Notes: generated by a model not told the origin, from the letters alone. A stretch of 64,000 bases of DNA from Tubiluchus corallicola (GCA_030141605.1 JAQGDQ010000033.1:861214-925213); one strand, 5' to 3'; shown: positions 1 through 18,678, numbered from the stretch's first letter. Numbers and translations are program-made.

Positions 1-235
1 TATACAGTACAAGATATTGAGAATGTATTTTAATTTAACGCTGCAGAGTGTAGACGTTCATGATAATAGTGCAAACAGCTTTTAGAGGAAAATGCTACAT
101 CATATAATAAAAGATTTTTCATTTATGAGCAACGTAGAATTAAAGCGAAGCCGATTCAAATTCGGTGTTATCAAAAGCAAGAGATATCGTGGTTAACATA
201 GTTGGACATACACGGACATAATAAAATACAGATAC

Positions 236-5757
<5,522 letters not shown>

Positions 5758-5854
5758 CGCCTGTATATATTGTCGTTTGGAATTTAACAGTTACTCAACC
5801 TTTTCACAAAATGACAATTAAACGCCAAGAAAACACAACTAGGCGTACATAAAT

Positions 5855-5950
5855 TTCAAGATGGCTTCCTCCTTGTGAATGACTCAATTTTTCCTAGAGG
5901 GCCCCCTACAATTGATCGCATGACGTCAGCTCAAGCGACGTGGCGTCACA
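5855..5950 (-). promoter_or_regulatory. Probable Rab1 promoter with CRE and ACGT-core elements
   Basis: This block lies 100-190 bases upstream of the Rab1 start codon. It holds a palindromic CRE, TGACGTCA, at 5921-5928, a GACGTGGC at 5937-5944, a GGCGTCA at 5942-5948 (TGACGCC on the gene strand) and a YY1-like CAAGATGGC at 5857-5865. ACGT-core boxes of this type bind CREB, ATF6 and XBP1 family bZIP factors in animals. That would suit a secretory-pathway gene, but it is inferred. The transcription start was not seen directly. Confidence 0.5.
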
Positions 5951-8288
5951 TGATGAAAATTTCACGTTTATCATTTTTGTTTCCGAAAAGAAGATAAAAC
6001 AACAAACTCGAACTTTTTTTATTTAAAAATAACAAAAAAGAAAAAGAACGAAATAACAAAGAAATAAATTTCGCAATGAAGGAAACCTAATAAAACTGTA
6101 ATATTTTTTTTAATTTGAGTTTTAATGGTGTTCCTATCAAAAACGCGTTCTTCCTAGTACTGTATTATTTTAACAGAAAAGTTTTAAAGAAGCCTATTAA
6201 AAAGTGCCAACTGCCTCTTTCATCTTAACAAACCCACATTGCAATTAAAATTTTTGGTAAAATGATGGTAACAAACCCACAATTTTGACATCATACTCAA
6301 AAAATGGAAAATGCCAAAATTGCAAAGCAGCCTGGACTTGAACCTCAAATCTTCTGTTTGCAAGACAAATGCCTTAGACCACTAGGCCTAGGTATTCCCC
6401 AGTGAAGAATGTTTTATAGCCAGCCAACCAAATAAGAATATCGCTCTGATTCTAGTGTGAGCAACCTAGCGTTAAAAATGGTTGGCCAGCTACATGTATT
6501 ATATAAGAGACGAACTTTGGATAGCCTTGGGCGCTGGTTAATATGGTAGGCTAGTAGTATAAGGCTACCTTGTAAGCCTATCTGCCCTGTAAGCTTAAAG
6601 TCCCCATTTCACATTGGGCTGTATCACTCAGCTGCACCTGAGTGATATAAAATTAACTATTATTAAGTAGCTCAGATCCTGAGTGCTCTTAATCAATTAT
6701 ATAAAATTGAATCTTAAACCTGATTTAGGATTATGCAAACAATCACATTATGCACTTTAAGAAAACATAATATTTCCAAAAAAAAACAAATTCAGTAAAA
6801 ATATTTGTATTTACAAAGACAAAACTATGATATAACAAAGCAGTTAATAAATGTGTAAGACGTGTAGGTAATTGCTGATTTTATAATTTACAGTCATTTA
6901 ATCAAAGGATAGGTCAACTCCAAATGCAATAAGCAAGCCTCACAAAAAATTATGTTGACATTAAGAAACTTTTCAAATATGTATAAGATCGTTGTTTTCA
7001 CAAGCTATGCCTAGGTTAAATGTTAGTTAATTAACGTACAGAACAATTTTAAATGCAGCAAGAACTATCGCTCATATTTTATAACTCCAAAAAAAACAGT
7101 AAATCACAAGTATTAGAAAACTACCACAATATAATTATGTTCATCCTTATACAATGAATATACAGTACAAGTTGTGCTAGTATATTTTATATGTCCTAAT
7201 GCTGAACTAATAATATAGCATAACCATTATCATTGTATGCTTTTACATGTTAAGGCTTACAAACAGTACTTAGAAGCTAGTATCGTAGGCTATGTATGAC
7301 AAGTAAAAGCCACAGTGTAGTGGATTAGATTCAAGGTTGCATGGTGATCTAGTGGATAACAAGTTACGATGTTAATGCTGGCTAATTTGATATGGTGAAA
7401 TTTTTAGCAGGGTACACTTTTTACACCTGAAATTGCTTCTAAAATGTTGTACCATGTCAGGAAAAGGTATTCGTGATAAACAGCAAGAAACATAACCATA
7501 TCTGTGATTAGAAGTAAGGAACAAGATTAGTATTTTCAGAAATGTTCACCGATCAGCACAGTTGAGATGACACGCTTGACACGCTTAGTTGGTAGTTGAA
7601 ACTGAGCAAGCAGGCATTGATGATCTGATGAGCAAGTCAGAAAGTTTAGCTGTGCGAATATACTAAAAATTTATTATTAACCACATTTGTTATTAGAATT
7701 TACTGTCCAACAATATGGATAGACAGACATGTTCCAGCTCTTGCAATAACAGCAAATACTTCAAAGTCTGTATTTCCAAATAAAGAAATAAGGTCTTGAT
7801 TAGTTAGCTTCCAAGTCAGTAAAGCAAAAGATTTACTTTCTCCAAAACATTAGATCACTGAAAGCTAGTTACAATGTGACACTTCTCTAAAATTCATGAA
7901 AGTTCAATTTTTTGGTAACATGATAAATATAACTCAGTAAATCTCTTACTCCAGTACAAGAATTTCTCAGCAACATCACTCTGCATTATTGGAAAATTCC
8001 AAGGTTTAGTACAGGATCAGTTACAATCATTTTTTAAATTTAAAAACACCTTTCTGCTATGTACAAACTTATACATTACAAAACACATTCTTTGATATGC
8101 TTTAGCCATTTAAAAAGTTATAGTCTGATATATTCACTCACTGACTGAACACACTTTGTTGCAATGTTCTTTAACAACTATACAATAGTTCTTTTCTTCA
8201 TAGCAAGACTTAACCAATATCTAGAACTTGCATGTTATAAGGATTCACAACTGCTCTGAAAATGAATATCCACACATTCCTCCAGCAA
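5951..8288. other. Intergenic stretch between Rab1 promoter and SPRYD7 3' end
   Basis: AT-rich DNA with frequent stops in all frames and no exon-like segments that I could support. It contains the tRNA-like element at 6331-6395. The portion next to 8289 probably carries the 3' untranslated region of the SPRYD7 homologue. Confidence 0.5.
6331..6395 (-). repeat. tRNA-like SINE head or tRNA pseudogene
   Basis: Read on the minus strand, it has a box A-like TAGTGGTCTAAGG (6372-6384), an anticodon stem-loop TTTGT-CTTGCAA-ACAGA and a box B GGTTCAAGTCC (6334-6344). The anticodon would read TGC (Ala). The acceptor stem does not pair, so this is a tRNA-derived SINE or tRNA relic, not a working tRNA gene. 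The body may continue to about 6230. Confidence 0.55.
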
Positions 8289-10544
8289 CTATAACAGTGA
8301 CTGTTCAATCATAATTTTGTCATAACCACTTGGTGGTCGATGGAAGAAATCACTAAACAACACGTCCATAATTGCACCTTCATCGACTAGAAACAAAACA
8401 GTACGACAGATTAAGCAGGACTTGGATGAGGACAATTTTCGCACATTATGCTGAATAATTATTGCAGTGCACGTCAATTATCATCATCACAAAAAATTTT
8501 AGAAACTGAAAAACTTCTCACATTTGACATTTTTGGTCAAAATTGACTCAAAAAATAATATCTAAGCAAAAATACGACAATCTCACACAGTTAACTTAAT
8601 TGCCTATTTAAAATGTTCTAGCAAACATTGTTTTGAGGTTAGTTGGCTCAAGCAACAAATTACCATGCTGTTAAGTAATTGCCTCTAAGTTATAAATGCC
8701 CCAACAATGTTCTTTTGAGAATAATTGGCCCAGGTATTTGTTCAGTTAGAATGTCAGCCTGCATGAAACTGTGGTGGTTAAACCACTTTAGGTTATACGT
8801 TAACATGACTGTTTGTTTGCTCATCTATAAAGAAAGCATACTTACCAAAAAACACAGGGTATAATGTACCACGTATTCCTATCACTGGTGACTGCAAATG
8901 ATTTCCATTTAAATAGAAGTTCATTTCTATATGATCATAAGATATGCCCTATAATAGAACATACGTCAGCAAATTATAACTACTTTTTCACTAATAAATT
9001 ACTCGTGCTCGTAAATGTTTTAAATTTTATCAAATTAAAACTGTTGAGTTCCACACTCATCTGCATTTCTAAATGGCATAAACTGCACTCTCGCTCATTC
9101 TTATTTGTACTTTTGCTGAAAAATAGATGTCATATAAAAGTGCTCGTCTGTATTTTATACCAGTAGTCATTAGCTAAGTGTGTTTTAGGTATTTATTTGT
9201 ATACCCTTTAAATGACATAAACATTTGTGCATAATTTCTACTTGTTCCGTGTAATTTGAATAATTAACACACTGCTATTCCAAGTGTTTTTTCTCCATTG
9301 CCAGTGCAAGATAACTCACAGCTAACACATGTCATAAATGCTTGCTTCACTTAAAGTCATACAGTATCACTCCATGTCATGCCAGTGCATACATATGCAA
9401 GTGCTCAGACAAAAGACAGCAAAGCTTTTAACGGTGTTGACGGACTGCTAAGCACTTCCATGCGTAGTATAGCATATATTAAATAACTAAGAGTGTACTT
9501 GTAGTAGCAGTAGGCCCTGGAGCATAACCTAGTATGAGCATACTCCTAGTTGGCAGTTAATGTATTAACTGAAACCTTCTGAAAACTATCATAATTCAAG
9601 AAATAGGTAGTTTAGTTAGAACACACTTACAATAACATCACCTTCTTGTGGCATTTCTGATATTGTAATCTTTTCTTCACCATTTGTGTAAACTTTACCA
9701 TCTGATCGTAAAACCCAGCTTTCACCATCATTGCCTAGCTGACCACTATTTAAATCTACGTTCCGAGTTGCTAAGCCTAGAGCCCACACTCCTAAAAAAT
9801 TGAACTTTAAATGTTACAATGGTGGTCGTAATGTGAAAATATACTAACCATGAGAACACAACCAAACATTTAAACAGTTAGAGAGTCAGTGTTGTGAAGT
9901 TATGTTGTAAGTGTCAAAATATAACACTCCAGCAAAGATAACTGGGTTTGAGGTATTGTGTAAATTGATCTCCTGCATTTTTAAGATTTTATGAAGCCTG
10001 TTTGACAAATGGAACCGATCAGTAAATGGTCAATAATTAAGAAAATAAAAAGGTTGCTTAATCACAAATTGGCCCAGTCATAACCCTTAAATTACCTTTC
10101 AATGTCAGCCTGCATAACTCAATCATGTTGAGTCAAAATCTCTCCCATATTTCTGACTGAAATTTGGTTTTTCATCTAGAGAAAAAATAATTTTTGTCTT
10201 TTTCTCCTGTAAAATTACCTGTCTGCTGTAGTTTCACTTCAAAGTATGCTTTGTCCTGCACGATAGGTACATTTGCTAGCGCTGCTCCTATTCCACAAAT
10301 TCTGCGGCCATTCTTCACAATTACTACATCATTACCTAAAAAAAGAAAAATTTTGTTAACAAACAATAAAACAGTATATTTTTTTAAAAACTGAAAAATG
10401 TGATAGTCAAATTGCAAGAACAAATAATTTACCCATATGTTTAGTGTCCAAAACAACGCTAGGTAATTCTTTCAATCTTTCATGTCCAGAATTAAAACCT
10501 TGTGCAGACCAGAAACGACAGAGACAACAAAATATATCATCCAT
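8289..10544 (-). CDS. SPRYD7: SPRY domain-containing protein 7 homologue, complete, five exons
   Basis: Minus-strand exons are 10544-10433, 10335-10219, 9791-9631, 8948-8846 and 8386-8289. They join in frame through GT-AG introns into 196 aa plus stop, the same length as human SPRYD7. The product starts MDDIFCCLCRFW and carries LDTKHMGNDVVIVKNGRRIC, then a SPRY-fold core with AYFEVKLQQTG, ATRNVDLN, GDVIGISYDHIEMNFYLNG and GIRGTLYPVFF, and ends DKIMIEQSLL. These match landmarks of the vertebrate protein, including the cysteine-rich N terminus and the DDSAIL-like segment (here DEGAIMD). SPRY domains usually bind peptides, but the role of SPRYD7 is poorly known. The start is the first ATG of the exon whose sequence aligns with the human N terminus. 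It is the neighbour of, and co-oriented with, Rab1, with no sign of a functional link. Confidence 0.93.
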
Positions 10545-13500
10545 AGTTTACAATTATGTAGGTGTTATTATGACAACATTATCCCAGAAAAGTATTTAAA
10601 TAAATACACTTATTTATATCCACACAGTAAACTAAAATTATAATAAGATTCTATGAGATTCTCAAAAACCGATAAGTTTGCAAACTGAGATTGTGTTGTG
10701 AGTTTTGTACGTTCCTGCGTAAAGGATATACTGTGCTGCCACCTTCAGTAAATTTAAGTACTACAATGAAATATGCTCATTGTGGCCTTTTTTATGGACG
10801 ATATCAGAGCTTAGTCGTGTGAGGAATTGAGGATTTGTAAACTCAGGATAGAACTGCTTCTTAATCTGCTGGGTGTGCGTCGCGACATTTTACTTCTGAA
10901 AGCCAGCAAATTAATAATACTAAAGTTCTTTAACTCTATTTTCTTCGTTTGTAAGCTTATGGAACAAGTTCATACATTTCTAACGAAAACTTTTAACTAT
11001 CTGATATGACCACACTTTACGTAATGTAATTACCATAATTATTACGGTTACACAACTGTTGACAACTGTAATTACTAAATTGATTATAATTATTGTTATT
11101 CAAATTACAATACTTAATTTTTGTCTTCTGAATTACACAATCATGTGTAGATAGGTCTATTCAACCTATTTAAGTCATAATAGGTAGAATTAAAAGAAGC
11201 ACCTCTAATAGTGCCTAAAAGATTTAACTGTTCGAATTAAAAATGCACTTGAAACGTACGTGTTACGCGATTTTTTTTATTTTTTACCAAATTGATGCTT
11301 TCCATGTCAGTGCATTTGTGTACCAGTACCGCATTCTTACACACTCCCAGCCTGTAACCGGGCAAATAAGAGGCTATGTAACAGAATGATATTGCTGACG
11401 GATATTTTATTACGCCTCACTTTTAAGTTTTCATTTGGTTGTAGATTAAATCAGTCGCTACAGATATGAGCGTCACTGCAGAGTCTGTAAATGTGAACTT
11501 CGAAGATATCTGTGGTGAACAGTGAATTCGGTGAGAATGGACAATATTGAAACTTGAAAGCCATTATGAAAATGCGAGTTTTTCCACGTGTGAAGTTACG
11601 CGTTCATCCTCTTAGTAGCCTACCACAGAGATTGATGCACCGATGACAGGGGTGCAAGAGTGCAGCCGCAGTTGTAGGTGCTGCCCAGCGCTAGCACCAC
11701 GCACACGGTAGTCGTTCACTCACAATGTAGCTTTTGCCTTTAAAAGAGTAAAGACACACTTGTTATTTTCGATTTTGGTGGGTGAATCCATAAAAAGAAT
11801 GCTGCAAAATGCATTATCTAGCCATAGACCATGCGCAGCGTTTTGCGTTTATACTGATAGCCCAGCACCAACACACTAAAATCGTTTTATGTTTGTTATA
11901 AATTGTTTGGACTTAATGGATGAACGCTGGCGTCGTTCAGAATCTACCATGCTTGGTTTCATTGGTTTGCGGTTTATTTATTTAACCGCATGAAACACTA
12001 CAAAATTCTCATATTTACTACTCATATAAATTGTAATTTCCACAAGCTTTGGTGGCTTTTTGTTTCTGACTCATGTACACAGCTATCTGAGCAAAGCTTA
12101 CGTAGGATATGAGCCCTAGCTTCCCATTTAATCCACAATGGACAACACGGCAACTTTTTTTATATATAAATCACCCCAAACAAAGTAGTTACTACAATAA
12201 AAGACGTGAAGATGTGAATACGTCCAGAGAATTCGCTTTTGATAGACGGCATTGTTAATTAACGTTCTTCTTGAACAGAGTGAGGTTATAGCTTCAGCGA
12301 AACAATTTCTCAGTAGAGAATTCCAAAGAAGAAAAGCCGGAGAGAAAAAACTGGGCTTTATAAGCAGCTATTAATGGTGATGTGTTTCAAAATTTGGTTT
12401 GTCACAATCAGTCACACACCTGTTTGATTTTAGAGCTCACAACTAAGATTAAACAACTATCTAGCTTTTACGTCCCTGAAAACCTCTCAATTAAGAAGAA
12501 CTTAGTCCAAAATGCTGTATTCAGAATATACCCACGGTCGCACGTCGTGTATGAATGTAATTATTAGAAACTGTCGCACTTTTGTATCATTAACTTATTT
12601 TGTGTTTCGGTCATGGTATCGTGATGATTAATAATAAAAGCATCAACGAAAGGCTGTAGTAAGAGAAAAAAATAATTGGTTTTTACTACTGAACTTCTTT
12701 TATATTTTTACTATTATTCAAATGGCTAGACACTGCGGTTGGATAAATTATTGTTGAGTAATTATATAACACAACTTCTTAAACATTCACACATCACTGC
12801 CATTCGTTAATGATGAACAACAACTCACTGGTTTGAATCCTGCCCTTTTCACAATTGTCAGTGTTACTCCTTGGCTTGAATTCTGAATGTGTAGATTTTT
12901 AAAATTCCAGCGCTTTGGATGCTTAAATAATGTCCTGTTGGTCACATGACATGGCCACAATTCCAATAAATTTAACTTACTTAGCAGTAGGCGGCAAAAT
13001 AGAAAGCGTTATTATGGAGATTGGGCATTAAAATAAACTGGAAGCGGAAACTATAACGGAAAAATTAAAATGTGCGTTTAAAGCTAAGATAACAGTCCGC
13101 TCAAGACAAAAATTAATCTTTATAGCTTGACAAGTTGTTCTCAGACACGGATGGCAGTTTTCGGTCTGAAAAATATTTTGAATAAGGCGATTATCCCAAC
13201 TTCTTTCTCTGCAGATGCATGACGCGTATTTATAGCCGATTTGCAGCTATGAAGTCAAGCGCATCCCGGCAATGCTCCCGGCTTCCTTATAGCTTGTCTG
13301 CAAACTGGGAAACTAACTTTGGACACAAGGACACAAGCAAAAACTTTGGTTAAATGTTCGTCACAATTGCTGCGTTTTAGCTTAGTGATAGAAAACTACA
13401 AAATCGTATGAGAAAAATTGTGCGCAGTGAATAATATAAAAGTAGCACTCGTTTCACAGTAATGTGGGATAATGGTACAGTACTTGGTACCTGCATAATA

Positions 13501-13712
13501 TACAACTGATGCTGCAGCTCTTTAAAGAGTAGAGACACACCGCGTGTAACCCATAAATTAAAATATACGTAACTTTTATATGGTTATTAAACTCACGAAG
13601 TCAGGTGTTCAAGATTTCAATATCTAATTATAAATAAACTGCGCTGGAGGGTTTCACTGTTTTAGCGTTGTGGTTTCAAGTGATTTTCAACCACACCAGA
13701 TCTGTATAATTC
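10545..13712. other. Intergenic stretch upstream of SPRYD7
   Basis: AT-rich and full of stops; a GC-richer island at about 11600-11720 could belong to a promoter, but no core element was recognised. Open frames near 10827 and 12382 lack splice signals or coding character. A box B-like GGTTTGAATCC at about 12831-12841 has no matching box A. Confidence 0.4.
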
Positions 13713-13876
13713 ATGCTGGGGGCTCTTTTGTGTTGCGAACAAGGAAAAGGGAGACAACAAGGAAGTCCTCCCAGAGAAAGGAGACGACTTTCAGCTCCGA
13801 CTAGCTACGCGTTTCAACTAAGAATGGTAGAAGAAGAAGAACAAGTGGAAACGTCATTCAATGATGGAGAGAGAGT
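13713..13876 (+). CDS. Candidate first coding exon of unknown gene (possible alternative start for the tandem gene)
   Basis: From ATG at 13713 the frame reads MLGALLCCEQGKGRQQG, then a basic stretch with RERRRLSAP and an acidic VEEEEQVE, and reaches a strong donor AGA|GTAAGA after 13876 in phase 0. Codon content is less AT-biased than the flanks and there is a paired cysteine near the N terminus, as in palmitoylated proteins. RRRLS fits a basophilic kinase site. The reading frame continues open past the donor to 14051, but that part lacks coding character. No downstream exon is visible nearby; the next phase-0 acceptors on this strand are the second exons of copies A and B. I infer, without proof, that this may be an upstream alternative first exon. 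It could also be the start of another gene, or chance. Confidence 0.35.
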
Positions 13877-16620
13877 AAGAATGTTAACGATTGTTACTCA
13901 TAAAAGTTTTAGAGTATATAGACGCAGCCAGAATTTTAATTCGTGCTTGACGTTGGTGTTAATACTCCCAATAATTCAGCACTATTTCATACAGTTTTAC
14001 GCACTGCAGTTCCATTGTCCTTACCCTTATGCTGTTGTGGCAGATCTTTAATAGTAATAACATCCCACCGCAGATAAAACACTGAACTGCAGAGATTCCT
14101 TTGGCATGTTTATAGTTGTAATTACGTAACACATTTACGTAACTCGGACGGTATGACAGTTCGAATCGCCTCATATTTGTAACATGTTTTTTTAAATAGT
14201 TTCCAGTTTCTCCCAAGCGTATATAAGACAATAATGTCATAAGGACATTTTGGTTATAAACTCCTTAACTTTAATTATTGCTTACTTCGAAAGCGGCATT
14301 TTTTGACTTTAAGACTCGTTTTTCTTTGTAAACTCATTACAGCATTAAATTTTTATCTTTATAAACTTGATTTTCTGGTTTTACTAAGCTACTTACAGCA
14401 CTAAGCTATTAAGGTAGTTACAATTTGGCAACATAATGTTGTCTTGATGCCATGAAATCACCACTAAACAAATTTACAGGCTTTTAGTATAACCAATATA
14501 ACTTCATCCAGCAGCTGCTATTCTCATTACAGTGAGGTACTGTAAAATAAGTACTAGTTCTGGTGAAGGTGGTAGTGACAATTATTATTATACTAGGCCT
14601 ATACGTTTTTCTTTTATCTCGCGACATTTACTTTTTGCACCGTTTCATACGGAGCACGCTCAGCTAAAAACTAAAAATAACTAGTGTATGTGATACTGTC
14701 ACGCCGCTCGAGTATGTTTCTTACTTGTTCTATTTTTGATGTAATTTATATGTCCTCTAGCTTATTCTTGTATAAAAGTTTCATCTGTTATAAATAAAAC
14801 GAGTAGTGGTCGTTGCAGTCTCTGCAAATTGTAAGTGTTTGGCTTATATATGAGTTGTGGTTCTTGTGAATGATTACTTCTTTTGGTTTAGACTCATTTT
14901 TAGCGCCACAAATTTGGTTTGCCAATTTCGGTCTGTGTTTTATTTTTAGTAGTTCTGGTTCCTTTTCTTTGATTCTCAGGTACTTCAAACTGCTTACAAA
15001 TCTGATACAGCTTTTCGGTTTAGGCCCACAGCCTATTGTTCTTTCAGGAGACGCACTGATTTCCCGCAAAAATTGATATGATGTAAACCCGGATATTCAA
15101 TAGTACGGGAGAGGGGACCCAAGAAAATTATTTCAGGGCCCTTCAATGGTTTATGCCACTATTATAATGACGTGCAAATTTGTATCAGAAATCCACAAAA
15201 AAATTAATAGACAGATTCGATGCCATATAATTTTGTGAAATAGAATACAGTCAGAAGCAAGCTCTGCAAACGACTGTTTTCGCGCTTTAGTTCGCTTTTA
15301 TTTATCCTTCGCACTAAATAAATATACAATTTAGGCCAATCGCCAGTTAACGCGTGAAGCTCAAAACAGAAAACCATGAATCTAGGGTACGTGTAGCAGG
15401 CAGGCTTCCGTGGAGTCAGTGGCACCAGTACGTGGGACAAGTACACATTTGTTTAACCTTGAAATTTGATTTAACGCCAGCTATAAACACCCACGTATAA
15501 TTGAATGAATTTATTTATAGGCTGCATCGTTAAAACTTTATAGATAATTATCAAGAAAAGTTCTATATCATGCAGCTTTTACTCAAGTTAATTAGAAGGA
15601 CATCTTGTTGTATTAAAGAACGGGCCATTACCAAGATGCTTGTATCAACTGCTAACGACATGCGTGCTAAATTATTTTGATACAACGTGATCGAACGTGC
15701 AAATTTTACATTCCTTGTTGTAGCTAAAGGCTAAAGGTGCTGAGGTCAATGGTATTGAGGTAGTGAGTGTTACGTTTGTTGGCACTGAGAAATGTCAAAC
15801 ATGCGCTTTTTTGTACGTAGGATTTAAATTTTGAGCTTTACATGACAAAGACGCTTATTTGAGTTCCTTCTGGTTTTTACTGTCTGGCTTTCAATAGTCT
15901 AGCAAGGATCGTTCCTGTTCAGTTTTGTTAATCACTACACATTTGTACGAGGTTTATGTTCATGCACAATCTGATCCCTAGTAATAAATTCAACCTACCC
16001 TTCAGCTAATAACTACGAAAACGCACCGCATAAAAGTCATATGATATGCACGTAGAATTTCAGATGTGTAACACGAATGGAAAACTCTTAGCAATAATTT
16101 ACTTAATCAACCTACAAAACACGAGAATTAGTGTCCAAAACTAAATTACGTATGATATTTTAATCAACTTGTGTTGAACTAGCAGAGCTTCCGGTATGCT
16201 TCCAATTTGTTTTGCAGGGTGTGGCTGATCACTAAGTATGTGCTGCAAATCATTCATTTTATAGACACAGGGTTGATTTCAGAAAAAATTCTTAAACTTT
16301 AAATTAATAGTGTCGTGTTTTCTTCATTTTTTGCGCTGGAAAGTTTATTACGTAAGGTAATGGGAATGTAAGCTTCTGAAGCCTGCAATGCAAAAAAGTT
16401 AGACACCCTTTGTCATATCGAAAATTATATATTGGCAACAAAGATGGCATACTGCTCAAATAATCTTATGCAAATTTATTTACAACCTTTCGAGTAACTG
16501 CTTATTCGCTATCAGGCTTGGGAATTTTTACGTGTAAGAAAATACAACCTGATTACAAACATAGTTAATATAATGAGTTGCTACATTACAAATGTTCAGC
16601 AGAATAATTCACTGTAGTGA

Positions 16621-16680
<60 letters not shown>

Positions 16681-18441
16681 ATATATATGTGTGTGTGTGT
16701 ATGTATGTATGTATGCATAGGATTACTTTAGCAGTATGCCAGCTTTGTTGTCAGCATGCATAAAATGTTAGCTACATATTAGTTTCAAAGCTACTAAGCC
16801 TAAATAACGCAAATATTATTTATTAGATAATAAAGGAAGCACTCTTTTTTAATAGAGTTAACTGACCGTCTGCTTCTTTCAACAGCTAAAGTGTAGACCG
16901 TTTTGTTCTTGTTACTTATGAGAGCATTACTAAGACTCTATGAAAAGGTTACCTGCAATATATGCATGGCTGGACATTCTATTTCGACTACTGTACTGGA
17001 CTACTGTAGCATATTGAAAGACTTCTCTTGAGACAAAAACCCGGGTCGTATACGATATGGAATCGCCTGGTGCACTTGCAAGACGAATAAAGACAATTTC
17101 AGAAATGGCAGAGGAGTCATGAAACAACTAAAACGGCTTTTTGCATCTAACTTGAACCATGCGTCTCCAGTAAGATGACAAGCTCGGAGAAATCACTTCA
17201 GTTTTATGAGCTAATAAATTGTCAGTAACCACGTGTTTCATAATTATTGTCTGTGGTGGTTAGAGTGAACGTAGTATCTACATGTTTCCATTCATTTATT
17301 TCTGGAATATTGGCCTTTGTTTCTGTATAGACATAATTCATTGGTGTAACAAAATCGTTTAATGTGATATAGTTACTTAACTTTTCTTGTTTCCAAAATG
17401 TTTTTGGCATAATCGACCTAAGCTTAACGCATTCTCAAGACGGGTAGATTGTGCGATTTTCAGACCTTTTAAGGTCGTCTTTTGTCTTATCCGTCAAAGC
17501 TCAGTAAGACTAAACCACTCTCCAATCGTTGCATGAAATGGAGAGCGCAAGCAATATTTTGTCATTATTATGATTTCGAGAAATTTTATGGATTCTTCTT
17601 TTTTCTCTAAGATCTAGCAGTTGTAATAGTACTTACAGTAATACATATGGGGGCTTGATGAGTTTGTTGTTTCACCTTGATCTGTACTAACAGAGAGTTG
17701 CTTATTTTGTATCCCAATCCAGATTGTCTATCTAATTTTAAAGTAGTAACTAATTTACCTATAGTGATAATTGATCAATAAAAACCCACAAGTATAATTC
17801 ATGGCTTATAGCGATCGTTTTGTTAAGCGCTGCGAAAAATCGATAGTCAGTCCTATATTCGCAAACGAACTAAATCGCTGTGCGGGTACGTAGTTTTAGT
17901 TACCGGAATTAAAATTCGAATTAAATTGAAGTAAATTCATACTGCTGCAGTCATACCGTTTCTTTATGCTATTGGGGCTGTTACCATATGACTATCTATT
18001 TCAAAATCTAATGTATGACGGACTGTCAGCTCCAGTTGGGAATTGCATGATCTCTGTAAACTGACAGCGCTCGCGTCTACTTTCAATCAACCAGCAATGC
18101 CGTGTCTCACGTGTTACCTGCGTGGCTTTACAACGTTTATTAATGCAAATGCAATTGCGCCACTACTCAATAATTCATGAAGACAATAACACAAGCAAGT
18201 TATTGGGATCAAATGTAAACAGGAATGTTTACCTTGAAGCTTGCGACTTCATAGAGCGTGCATTACAGTTTTAAGGAATGGACAGAATCAGAGCAATGGT
18301 CGTCGTAATTATCTTTGATTTACAACACGTTGTATTTGATTATTGAGGTTGTAGCTTCTGTTAGATAAAATGAAACCGTCCGGCTAAAAACAGCAAAAAT
18401 GTTTTCATGGACAATGTGATTTTCTGAGGTTTCATGTGATA
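13877..18441. other. Long stretch without supported genes
   Basis: Mostly AT-rich noncoding DNA. It holds a TA/TG microsatellite (16623-16715), a possible minus-strand exon at 16930-17127 discussed under findings, and minus-strand frames at 14788-15069 and 17222-17410 that look mildly protein-like but show no recognisable domain. Confidence 0.35.
16623..16715. repeat. (TA)n microsatellite grading into (TG)n and (TATG)n
   Basis: About 50 bases of uninterrupted TA dinucleotides, followed by GTGTGT and GTATGTAT tracts. A plain compound microsatellite. Confidence 0.95.
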
Positions 18442-18678
18442 ATGGTGATGAGTAACATAAACGAACTTTGCTACGACTGTTCCGATTTCGCTCTAAAAGA
18501 AAAGGGCTGGCGCAGACGATTTGCTGAATTTTTCACTCGTTCGAGTTCTAGCGATGGTTATTGTGTGTGCACATCATACAGCGTTACTGAATTAAGTCAC
18601 AAGTATTTTCAAACTGAAAAAGAAGATAGTATAAAACTATCTAGTGATACTGATAGTGATTACTCTAATAGTAGCTGC
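18442..18678 (+). CDS. Candidate first coding exon of unknown gene (possible alternative start for copy A)
   Basis: Reading from ATG at 18442 or, more likely, 18448 (MSNINELCYDCSDF), the frame encodes GWRRRFAEFFTRSSSSDG, then YSVTELSHKYFQTEKED and an acidic-serine tail SSDTDSDYSNSSC. It ends at a consensus donor TGC|GTAAGT after 18678 in phase 0. Length is 77-79 codons. Copy A's second exon (23707) begins in phase 0, so this exon could splice to it in frame and replace the basic exon at 23068. Joining to the 23068 exon itself would break frame. There is no equivalent visible upstream of copy B. The protein part is not recognised, and only RNA evidence could confirm that it is expressed. Confidence 0.4.

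Noticed and set aside
14788-15069. Minus-strand 93-codon frame with some protein-like composition
   Set aside because: Lys/Ile-rich as expected in AT-rich DNA, with an opposite-strand frame of similar size, and no domain, splice signal or partner exon found.
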